In this document: positions 6,082 to 12,791 of the stretch, piece by piece | Layout of the letters: every line of letters begins with the position of its first letter | Numbering within the stretch: position 1 is the stretch's first letter | Origin: JBBQSN01 sp038213835 | Lineage (GTDB): Bacteria; Actinomycetota; Actinomycetes; Actinomycetales; CAWJMD01 | DNA length: 13,378 nt | Assembly: GCA_038213835.1 (NCBI GenBank) | Contig: JBBQSN010000096.1 | Coordinates: forward strand, 1 to 13,378 | Reading direction: 5' to 3' | Made by a program: the position numbers and the translations under genes | The notes under the pieces: generated by a model | What the model was told of the DNA's origin: nothing | Databases searched by the model: none | The model's input: only the letters and a program-made list of their open reading frames with translations

Positions 6082-7089
6082 ATGAACGTCCCCCACACGA
6101 TGCTGGTCACCGGAGGCGCCGGCTTCATCGGCGCCAACTTCGTCCTGCGCGTCCTGCAGACCCGTCCGGACTGGCAGCTGACGGTGCTCGACGCCCTCAC
6201 GTACGCGGCGAACACCCGGTCGCTGGAGCCCGTGCTGGACCGGGTCGAGCTGGTGGAGGGCTCGGTCGCCGACGCCCCGCTGGTCGACCGGCTGGTCGCC
6301 GACCACGACGTCGTCGTTCACTTCGCGGCCGAGTCGCACAACGACAACTCGCTGGATGACCCCTGGCCGTTCATCGAGTCCAACATCGTCGGCACCTACC
6401 AGCTGCTCGAGGCCGTGCGCCGACACGGCAAGCGGATGCACCACGTATCCACCGACGAGGTCTACGGCGACCTCGAGCTCGACGACCCGAACCGCTTCAC
6501 CGAGCTGACACCTGTCAACCCGTCGAGCCCGTACTCGGCGTCCAAGGCCAGTGCCGACCTACTGGTGCGCGCGTGGATCCGCTCGTTCGGCATCACCGCC
6601 ACGCTGTCGAACTGCTCGAACAACTACGGCCCGTACCAGCACGTCGAGAAGTTCATCCCGCGCCAGATCACCAACATCCTGGACGGGGTGAGGCCGAAGC
6701 TCTACGGCCAGGGCACCAACGTCCGCGACTGGATCCACGTCGACGACCACAACGACGCGGTCGTGACGATCCTCGAGCAGGGCCGCTCCGGCGAGACCTA
6801 CCTGATCGGCGCCGACGGCGAGCAGAACAACCGCGAGATCGTCGCCCTCCTGCTGGATCTCATGGGCAAGCCGGCCGACTGGTTCGACCTCGTGAACGAC
6901 CGGCCCGGTCACGATCTGCGGTACGCGATCGACTCCACCAAGCTGCGCACCGAGACCGGCTGGGCGCCGCGGTACCAGGACCTGCGCTCCGGCCTGCAGC
7001 AGACGATCGACTGGTACGCGACCAACGAGGACTGGTGGCGGGCGACCAAGGGCGACGCCGAGAGGACCTACCAGCGACTGGGGCGCTGA
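6082..7089 (+). CDS. rfbB: dTDP-glucose 4,6-dehydratase
   Basis: Converts dTDP-glucose to dTDP-4-keto-6-deoxyglucose with bound NAD, the second step towards dTDP-rhamnose and other deoxysugars. It is an extended short-chain dehydrogenase of 335 residues: GGAGFIGANF (11-20) binds NAD, STDEVYGD supplies the T-D-E catalytic residues (124-126), and YSASK (151-155) is the YxxxK pair. HNDNSLDDPWPFI, NCSNNYGPYQHVEKFIPRQ and RPGHDLRYAID match the Gram-positive (streptococcal-type) enzyme closely as I remember it. The ATG at 6082 follows a good GAAGGAG site (6066-6072). A frame extending upstream to 5533 only shadows the GntR gene. No rfbA, rfbC or rfbD is in the window, so it stands alone with its GntR neighbour. 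It converges with the next gene across only 10 bases. Confidence 0.95.
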   Translation: MNVPHTMLVTGGAGFIGANFVLRVLQTRPDWQLTVLDALTYAANTRSLEPVLDRVELVEGSVADAPLVDRLVADHDVVVHFAAESHNDNSLDDPWPFIESNIVGTYQLLEAVRRHGKRMHHVSTDEVYGDLELDDPNRFTELTPVNPSSPYSASKASADLLVRAWIRSFGITATLSNCSNNYGPYQHVEKFIPRQITNILDGVRPKLYGQGTNVRDWIHVDDHNDAVVTILEQGRSGETYLIGADGEQNNREIVALLLDLMGKPADWFDLVNDRPGHDLRYAIDSTKLRTETGWAPRYQDLRSGLQQTIDWYATNEDWWRATKGDAERTYQRLGR

Positions 7090-7099
7090 CCCGGGGCGG

Positions 7100-8209
7100 T
7101 CACCGGGGCGAGAGCAGCCCGAGCTCCCCGATCCGGCTCGAGAGCGCCGCGCCGTCGGGGCCCGAGACCCAGGGCGTGCCGGGTACCGACTTGGCCTGGT
7201 CCATCGGGACGGGCAGGCCGCTGGCGAACACCTGCTCGGTGGGCGACAGGTGCCGGATCGCGACCGCTGCCACGTTCTGCGGGTGGCTGCGGGCGAAGTC
7301 GGAGTAGAGGTCGGGGTCGTGCTGCCCGTCGTCGCCCACGAGCAGCCACCGCACGCCGGGGAACTCGTCGGCGAGCCGCAGCAGGGTGCTGCGCTTGTGC
7401 GCCTGACCGCTGCGGAACCAGCCGTCCTTGGTCGGACCCCAGTCGGTGAGCAGGATCGGCCCGCGCGGGTAGAGGTGCCGCGAGAGGAACCGGGTCAGCG
7501 TGGGTGCCACGTTCCAGGCGCCGGTGGACAGGTAGACCACGGGCGCGCCGGGGTTCGCCGTCACCAGGCGCTCGTACAGGACGGCCATGCCGGGCACCGG
7601 TCGACGCGCGTGCTCGTTCAGGACGAAGGTGTTCCAGGCGGCGAGCATCGCCCGCGGGAGCGAGGTGACCATCACCGTGTCGTCGATGTCGCTGATGATG
7701 CCGAGGTGGGTGTCGGGGTCGATGACCAGCACCGGGGCCAGCACCTCGCCCCGCGTCGTCTCCTGCCCCACGTCGGGCCCGGTGGGGTCCTCGACGCTCT
7801 CGACCTCGCCCCCGGCGTCGGCACCCATGACGTCGAGACCGACCTCGCGCCAGCCGGCGTCCAGGTGGCACTCGAGCCGGACGTCGACGTAGCCGCTCCG
7901 GTCGCTGGTCGTGACCACCTCGGCGTCACCGGCCCGCACGCGCACCCGCATGCCCACTGCCGGGACGGTGACGAACTGGTGCCAGCCGCGCCGCGGCTCG
8001 TCGGGCCGCCGGTTCCGCGGGACGGGACGCGCCATCAGCACCCGCCCCATCACCCGGACCCAAGCGGGCGTGCCGTAGCCGGTGTACGCGGTGACCTTCG
8101 GCCGCCAGCCACGTTCGCTCATCCGGTCCTCGAGACGCGCGTGGAAGGCGTCCTCGATCTTGGCCGCCCGGTGCAGCCGGCGGGAGGTCGCGCGGGTCGT
8201 GCTCGCCAC
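7100..8209 (-). CDS. App1 family (DUF2183) phosphatase domain protein
   Basis: Bacterial relative of yeast App1 phosphatidate phosphatase, 369 residues, with no signal peptide or membrane segment. The N-terminal half (about 30-165) looks like a beta-rich domain with a conserved AYTGYGTP stretch. The HAD-like catalytic half has GIISDIDDTVMVTS (DxDxT at 174-178), the second motif YLSTGAWN (226-233), lysine K272 (AHKRSTLLR) and LLVGDDGQHDPDLY (289-302). Magnesium-dependent phosphatase activity is expected; the substrate in bacteria is not established. The GTG at 8209 is chosen because a GGAGG site lies 5 bases upstream. An in-frame GTG at 8260 would add 17 residues without a ribosome site. Convergent with rfbB and divergent from rarD. 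Confidence 0.9.
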   Translation of the reverse strand: MASTTRATSRRLHRAAKIEDAFHARLEDRMSERGWRPKVTAYTGYGTPAWVRVMGRVLMARPVPRNRRPDEPRRGWHQFVTVPAVGMRVRVRAGDAEVVTTSDRSGYVDVRLECHLDAGWREVGLDVMGADAGGEVESVEDPTGPDVGQETTRGEVLAPVLVIDPDTHLGIISDIDDTVMVTSLPRAMLAAWNTFVLNEHARRPVPGMAVLYERLVTANPGAPVVYLSTGAWNVAPTLTRFLSRHLYPRGPILLTDWGPTKDGWFRSGQAHKRSTLLRLADEFPGVRWLLVGDDGQHDPDLYSDFARSHPQNVAAVAIRHLSPTEQVFASGLPVPMDQAKSVPGTPWVSGPDGAALSSRIGELGLLSPR

Positions 8210-8295
8210 GGGAGCCTCCGGGGTGTGTGTCGACGTCGGTGATCCCCGCAACTCTTCCACATCCGCCCGCCGGAGGAAGGTCGAGCCGCTGCTCC

Positions 8296-8301
8296 TATCG
8301 T
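8296..8301 (+). promoter_or_regulatory. Candidate -10 box of rarD, leaderless type
   Basis: TATCGT ends 6 bases before the GTG start at 8308, with no ribosome site between them. This spacing places transcription start at or next to the start codon. No matching -35 hexamer is visible. Confidence 0.45.
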
Positions 8302-8307
8302 GAGCAC

Positions 8308-9297
8308 GTGACGCGACCAGTGGCCGGCAGCACCGCGGTTCCCGCGACGCCGACCGAGGTCGACGCCGCCGCCGAGCGCCAGCGCGCAGGCGTCCTGATG
8401 GGTCTGGGCGCCTACGGGCTGTGGGGCGTCTTCCCGCTCTACTTCTCGATCCTGCAGCCGGCTGGCGCGGTCGAGATCCTCCTGCACCGCGTGCTGTGGA
8501 CGCTGCTGGTCTGCGCGCTCCTGCTGACCCTGACGCGCTCGTGGGGCGGTGCGCTCTCGGTGGTGCGCTCGCCGCGCTCGCTGCTGATGCTGACCGCGGC
8601 CGCCGTCCTGATCGCGATCAACTGGCTCGTCTACATCTTCGGGGTGCTCTCGGAGCAGGTCGTGCAGACCGCCCTCGGCTACTACATCAACCCGCTGGTC
8701 ACCGTGCTGCTCGGCGTGGTCGTGCTCCGCGAGCGGTTGCGCCCGGCCCAGTGGGTGGCCGTGGGCACCGGGGCGGCGGCCGTCGCCGTCCTCGCGGCCG
8801 CCTACGGCGGCGTGCCGTGGATCGCCCTGACGCTCGCGGTCAGCTTCGGTCTGTACGGGCTGCTGAAGAACCGGGTCGGACGCAGCGTCGGCGCCGTGCA
8901 CAGCCTCTCGGTCGAGACCGCGGTGCTCGCCCCGGTCGCCGTGGTGGCGATGGGCTGGCTCCAGGTCGACGGCACGCTCACGTTCGCCCAGCACGGCGTC
9001 GGTCACGCGCTGCTGCTGGCGAGCACCGGTGTGGCCACGGCCATCCCGCTGCTGATGTTCGCCGGAGCCGCCGGACGCGTGCCCCTCTCGACGATCGGCC
9101 TGCTGCAGTACCTCACCCCGACCCTGCAGCTGCTGCTCGGCGTGCTGGTCTTCCACGAGCCGATGCCCATGGTCCGCTGGATCGGGTTCGGGCTGGTCTG
9201 GGTCGCGCTGGTGATCCTCACGGTCGACATGCTGCGGGCCGGTCGCCGGCGCATCACCCAGACTTCACCTGCCGGCCACGCCGTCGTCGACTGCTAG
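8308..9297 (+). CDS. rarD: EamA family transporter RarD
   Basis: Integral membrane protein of the drug/metabolite transporter superfamily, 329 residues with about ten hydrophobic segments arranged as two EamA repeats. RarD signatures are GLGAYGLWGVFPLYF at the start of helix 1, EILLHRVLW, NWLVYIFGV, ALGYYINPLVTVLLGV and SFGLYGLLKNRVG. The name comes from a chloramphenicol-sensitivity phenotype in other bacteria; the real substrate of the family is not settled. The GTG at 8308 is taken as start because it follows a TATCGT box by 6 bases and gives a sensible cytoplasmic N-terminus. GTG 8320 and ATG 8398 are alternatives. The frame opens further upstream at 8227, but that part overlaps the App1 upstream region and is not conserved. 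The tail after about residue 310 is arginine-rich and cytoplasmic. Confidence 0.9.
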   Translation: MTRPVAGSTAVPATPTEVDAAAERQRAGVLMGLGAYGLWGVFPLYFSILQPAGAVEILLHRVLWTLLVCALLLTLTRSWGGALSVVRSPRSLLMLTAAAVLIAINWLVYIFGVLSEQVVQTALGYYINPLVTVLLGVVVLRERLRPAQWVAVGTGAAAVAVLAAAYGGVPWIALTLAVSFGLYGLLKNRVGRSVGAVHSLSVETAVLAPVAVVAMGWLQVDGTLTFAQHGVGHALLLASTGVATAIPLLMFAGAAGRVPLSTIGLLQYLTPTLQLLLGVLVFHEPMPMVRWIGFGLVWVALVILTVDMLRAGRRRITQTSPAGHAVVDC

Positions 9298-9312
9298 TCC
9301 CCGGTTCGCTCG

Positions 9313-9318
9313 TAACGT
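9313..9318 (+). promoter_or_regulatory. Candidate -10 box upstream of the PhoX-family gene
   Basis: TAACGT in the 76-base gap after rarD. It would start a message near 9325 with a leader of about 49 bases to the GTG at 9374. Alternatively it could serve a near-leaderless start at GTG 9323, only 4 bases away. No convincing PhoP box repeats are seen beside it. Confidence 0.3.
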
Positions 9319-9373
9319 CGCAGTGGCTCCTGCACGGGGGCCTCCAGCGCCACGACGAGAGCGAGCCCGCACC

Positions 9374-11386
9374 GTGACCATCGCGCCCGAACGACGTCCC
9401 CTCCTGCCCATGTCGGGCCTCACGCACGGCCGCCGCAGCGCGGTCACGTGCCACCTGCGCTGCGGGGACGCCTGCTCCAAGCCGGTCCCCAACACCAGCG
9501 ACAACGAGCACTTCCGCGACGTCGCCTCGGCGGCGCTCAGCCGTCGCGCCCTGCTGGGCGGCGCCGGAGCCCTCTCCCTCGCGCTGACCGCGGGCGGGGC
9601 GCTCGACGCCCGGCCTGCGGCGGCCGCCGGTGGGCCCTCGACACGCGACAGCCGCAAGCTGATGTTCACACCGATCGCGCCCGTGGCCGCGGCCGTCGAC
9701 GGCATGACGGTCCCCAGCGGCTACACCGCTCACACCGTGATCCGTTGGGGCGACCCGGTTCTCAAGGGTGCGCCCGTCTTCGACCCGGCGAACCCCTCGC
9801 CCCAGGCGCAGGCCCAGCAGTTCGGCTACAACTGCGACTACCTCGACGTCATCGAGACCGATGCCGCAGGCACACGGGGGCTGCTCGTCGCCAACCACGA
9901 GTACACGAACGAGAACATCATGTTCCCGCCCGGCACCGCGCCGGAGACGGTCATCCGCACGGCGTGGGCCGCCCACGGCATGTCGGTCGTCGAGGTGCGT
10001 CGCAAGCGCCGTGGCCAGGTGTGGCGGGCCCAGCCCGGCGCCCGGCTGAACCGCCGGATCACCGTCGACACCGTGATGACCTTCGACGGCCCGGCCCGCG
10101 GGAGCGACCTGCTGAAGACCGTGGAGGACCCGCGCGGGATCCGGGTGCGGGGCACGCTCAACAACTGCGCCGGCGGCACCACCCCCTGGGGCACCGTGCT
10201 GTCCGGCGAGGAGAACTTCAACCAGTACTTCTACGCCGCAGGCACCTCCCCGCAGGAGGCCCGCTACGGGATCGGCCCGCAGGACTCGCGCAACTGGCGC
10301 TCGCTCGACCCCCGCTGGGACGCCACGCGTCCTGAGTACGCGAACGAACCCAACCGGTTCGGCTGGATCGTCGAGGTGGATCCGATGAAGCCGGGCTCGA
10401 CCCCGGTCAAGCACACCGCGATGGGACGCTTCAAGCACGAGGGCGCGAACGTCGTGGTCGCCGAGAACGGTCACGTGGTCGCCTACATGGGCGACGACGA
10501 GCGGTTCGACTACGTCTACCGGTTCGTCTCGAAGGACACCGTCCGCAAGGGCAAGGGTGCGTGGGCCCGCGAGCACAACAAGGGCCTCCTGGGCGCGGGT
10601 GACCTGTCGGTGGCGCGCTTCACCGGCGACGGCCTCGACGACGGCGTCAGCGACGGCTCCGGCGAGTGGATCCCGCTGACCCGTAACGGTCGCTCGATGG
10701 TCCCCGGCTTCAGCCTCGAGGAGGTGCTCGTCTACACCCGGCTCGCGGCCGATACGGTCCAGCCCACCAAGATGGACCGTCCCGAGGACGTCGAGCCGAA
10801 CCTGGTGAACGGCCGGGTGTACGTGGCGTGCACCAACAACACCTCTCGCACGCCGGCCCAGGTCGACGAGGCCAACCCCCGCCCGGCCAACAAGGACGGC
10901 CACGTCGTCGAGATGATCCCGCGCAGGGGTGACCACACCGCGCGGAAGTTCAGCTGGAACCTGCTGCTGGTGTGCGGCGACCCGCGTACCGCGGGCACGT
11001 ACTTCGGGGGCTACACCGGTCCGGTCTCGCCGATCGCGTGCCCCGACAACGTCGCCTTCGACTCCACCGGCAACCTGTGGGTCTCCACCGACGGCCAGCC
11101 CTCGGCGCTCACGCTGTCGGACGGCCTGTTCAAGGTGCCGGTCGACGGCCCGGAGCGCGGCCGGGTGCAGCAGTTCCTCGCGGTGCCCGCGGGCGCCGAG
11201 ACCTGCGGCCCGGTCATCCGCGACGCCGAGGCGTCCGTGCTGGTCGCCGTCCAGCACCCGGGCGAGAACGGCAGCTGGGACGTCCCGCAGTCGCGGTTCC
11301 CGGACTTCGTGACACCCGGCACCACCGCCGCACCCGGTGAGTTCGCGGGCCCCCGCCCCTCGATCGTCCAGGTCGTCCGCGGCTGA
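9374..11386 (+). CDS. PhoX family phosphatase, Tat-exported
   Basis: Secreted phosphatase of the PhoX (DUF839) family, 670 residues, releasing phosphate from organic phosphoesters outside the membrane. PhoX enzymes need calcium and iron and fold as a beta propeller. The Tat signal is SRRALLGGAGALSLALTAGG (56-75), followed by an Ala-rich cleavage region near 80-86. It is preceded by a 55-residue leader with three cysteines (TCHLRCGDAC, 25-34). Family motifs include NHEYTNE (174-180), NNCAGGTTPWG (263-273, whose cysteine corresponds to the iron ligand of Pseudomonas PhoX), LSGEENFN, RFKHEGANVV, AYMGDDERFDYVYRF, NKDGHVVEM and CPDNVAFDSTGNLWVSTDG. The GTG at 9374 has only a weak GAGCGAG site; GTG 9323 would add 17 residues. 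A 17-bp hairpin terminates it. Confidence 0.9.
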   Translation: MTIAPERRPLLPMSGLTHGRRSAVTCHLRCGDACSKPVPNTSDNEHFRDVASAALSRRALLGGAGALSLALTAGGALDARPAAAAGGPSTRDSRKLMFTPIAPVAAAVDGMTVPSGYTAHTVIRWGDPVLKGAPVFDPANPSPQAQAQQFGYNCDYLDVIETDAAGTRGLLVANHEYTNENIMFPPGTAPETVIRTAWAAHGMSVVEVRRKRRGQVWRAQPGARLNRRITVDTVMTFDGPARGSDLLKTVEDPRGIRVRGTLNNCAGGTTPWGTVLSGEENFNQYFYAAGTSPQEARYGIGPQDSRNWRSLDPRWDATRPEYANEPNRFGWIVEVDPMKPGSTPVKHTAMGRFKHEGANVVVAENGHVVAYMGDDERFDYVYRFVSKDTVRKGKGAWAREHNKGLLGAGDLSVARFTGDGLDDGVSDGSGEWIPLTRNGRSMVPGFSLEEVLVYTRLAADTVQPTKMDRPEDVEPNLVNGRVYVACTNNTSRTPAQVDEANPRPANKDGHVVEMIPRRGDHTARKFSWNLLLVCGDPRTAGTYFGGYTGPVSPIACPDNVAFDSTGNLWVSTDGQPSALTLSDGLFKVPVDGPERGRVQQFLAVPAGAETCGPVIRDAEASVLVAVQHPGENGSWDVPQSRFPDFVTPGTTAAPGEFAGPRPSIVQVVRG

Positions 11387-11397
11387 CCCCTCCCGCT

Positions 11398-11448
11398 GCT
11401 CGCGCGCCTCGTCGCCGGCCCTATCGACCTTCGACGAGGCGCGCGAGC
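11398..11448. terminator. Strong bidirectional terminator hairpin
   Basis: The arms at 11398-11414 and 11432-11448 are perfect reverse complements over 17 bases, almost all G/C, around a 17-base loop. It sits between the converging stop codons of the PhoX gene and the methyltransferase gene (11387-11472). There is no U-tract on either side, as is common for actinobacterial terminators. Confidence 0.75.
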
Positions 11449-11472
11449 CTCCAGCGCTCACAGGCGGGTCTA

Positions 11473-12072
11473 CTAGGCCTGTCGGCGGAGCCGGTACCAC
11501 TGTGGCGCGGTCTTCTTCATCAGCCCCGGCATCCCCGTGGTGTCAGCTGGTTCGACCGAGAGCAGCTCCCAGCCGGTGAAGGTCGCCTCCACGTCCGCCC
11601 GGCTCACACCGCCAGGGACGAAGGCTAGGCGGTTCGGCTGGAAGGCGAGCATCAGCAGCGTCGCACCGGGGTTGGCGCAGGCGGACACCCCGTGGGCCAT
11701 GGCCAGGCGCTGCTCGCAGGTCAAGCCGTGGAAGCAGCCGACGTCGAGGAGGAAGTCGTAGGTTCCGAGGTCGGCTGCCTCGAGGTCGGTCACGTCGCCG
11801 ATCAGGAACCTGGCACCAGAGTCGCCCCTGCCCCCCGCTGCGGCGATCGCCTGGGGGATGTTGTCGACCCCGACGGCCTCCCAACCCCTGGTGGCGAGCT
11901 CATGGGTGTGAAGACCGCGGCCGCAGCCGAGGTCGAGCGCGCGCCCGATCGGCCGGGACCGCTCGACCTCCTCGCGGTCGAGCAGCGCGTCGAAGCTCGC
12001 CGCTGCGGCGTTGCCCGCGCGTTCCCACGGGGTGAACCCGAGGCGGTATGCGAGTGCGTATCCCGTGCTCAT
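11473..12072 (-). CDS. Class I SAM-dependent methyltransferase
   Basis: Soluble methyltransferase of 199 residues with a single Rossmann domain. Motif I is ALDLGCGRG (45-53), the acidic end of strand 2 is VGVD (D70), the next strand ends at IGDV (D93), and the motif IV region reads YDFLLDVGCFHGL (105-117). The last resembles TehB/thiopurine-type small-molecule methyltransferases, but the substrate cannot be told from sequence. The N-terminus (YALAYRLGFTPWE) is a substrate-cap type often seen in this group. The ATG at 12072 has a GGAGGG site 5 bases upstream. It is divergent from a TetR regulator across a 62-base gap containing an inverted repeat, which suggests that the regulator controls it. 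Confidence 0.9.
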   Translation of the reverse strand: MSTGYALAYRLGFTPWERAGNAAAASFDALLDREEVERSRPIGRALDLGCGRGLHTHELATRGWEAVGVDNIPQAIAAAGGRGDSGARFLIGDVTDLEAADLGTYDFLLDVGCFHGLTCEQRLAMAHGVSACANPGATLLMLAFQPNRLAFVPGGVSRADVEATFTGWELLSVEPADTTGMPGLMKKTAPQWYRLRRQA

Positions 12073-12093
12073 CTCGGCCCTCCGGTATTTGGC

Positions 12094-12127
12094 TCGGGTA
12101 ATGCCCGAACGAACCGGTGATTACGAT
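12094..12127. promoter_or_regulatory. Candidate TetR operator and -10 box between divergent genes
   Basis: TCGGG (12094-12098) and CCCGA (12104-12108) are perfect inverted arms with a 5-base spacer that is itself partly symmetric, 15 bases in all. An outer CCGGT/ACCGG pair (12082-12086 and 12113-12117) nearly shares the same centre. TACGAT (12122-12127) lies 7 bases before the TetR ATG and looks like a -10 box for a leaderless message. The location between divergent methyltransferase and TetR genes is the usual place for a TetR operator. Confidence 0.5.
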
Positions 12128-12134
12128 GGTCCTG

Positions 12135-12791
12135 ATGAGCGAACCTGTCAAGACCCGTCGCTACGAGTCCGCGGTACGTGAGCAGCGGGCCCGTGCCAAC
12201 CGCGAGGCGATCCTTCAGGCCGCCCGGGACAGGTTCCTGGCCGGCGGGTACCTCCGTACCTCGGTCGCGTCCGTCGCCGTGGAGGCAGGCGTGAGCGAGG
12301 ACCTGATCTACCTGCTGTTCAAGAACAAGCGGGGGCTTCTGGTCGAGGTGCTCAACTTCACTGTGACCGGTGAGGTCGACAGCCCGCGGGTGCTGGAGCA
12401 ACAACGCCCCCTTGCCGTACGCGACGAGCAGGACCAGCGTCGCCAGATCGCGATGTTCGCCCACGACATCGCGCGCCGGGTGGACCGTGCGCGGCCGATC
12501 GACGACGTGATGCGGTCCGCAGCCGAGGTCGACGAGGCGGTTGCGGAGAAGCACCGCTCGATGCACACCACCCGGTTGGCGAACCTCACCCAGTTCGTTC
12601 ACTGGGTGACCGCCAACGGGCCGCTGCGCGAAGGCCTCTCGGTCGACGAGGCCGCCGCGACGGTGTGGGCACTGGCCAGCCCGGACATGCACCGGATGCT
12701 CGTGGACGGACTCGGGTGGGACATCGATGGGTACGCCGAGTGGTTGCGGCGCACCCTCGAGGCGGCTCTGCTCCCGCCGGCCCAGGACTGA
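12135..12791 (+). CDS. TetR/AcrR family transcriptional regulator
   Basis: DNA-binding repressor-type protein of 218 residues. The N-terminal TetR domain reads NREAILQAARDRFLAGGYLRTSVASVAVEAGVSEDLIYLLFKNKRGLLVEVL (residues about 22-73, given here in shortened form as NREAILQAA to LLVEVL), with the helix-turn-helix at about 42-62. The remaining 145 residues form the helical ligand/dimer domain, with no recognisable ligand signature. The ATG at 12135 is chosen over ATG 12117 and 12123 in the same region because it lies 7 bases after TACGAT and begins just before the conserved region (MSEPVKTRRYESAVREQRA). No ribosome site is visible. It probably regulates itself and the divergent methyltransferase; the inducer is unknown. 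Confidence 0.9.
   Translation: MSEPVKTRRYESAVREQRARANREAILQAARDRFLAGGYLRTSVASVAVEAGVSEDLIYLLFKNKRGLLVEVLNFTVTGEVDSPRVLEQQRPLAVRDEQDQRRQIAMFAHDIARRVDRARPIDDVMRSAAEVDEAVAEKHRSMHTTRLANLTQFVHWVTANGPLREGLSVDEAAATVWALASPDMHRMLVDGLGWDIDGYAEWLRRTLEAALLPPAQD

Noticed and set aside
9301..9330. A PhoP (Pho) box upstream of the PhoX-family gene
   Set aside because: GTTCGCT matches the GTTCACC half site at only 5 of 7 positions and there is no properly spaced second repeat.
9254..11500. A 748-codon open frame antisense to the PhoX-family gene
   Set aside because: It has no recognisable domain, mirrors the codon bias of the PhoX gene and contradicts its clear motifs. Long antisense frames are expected at this G+C.
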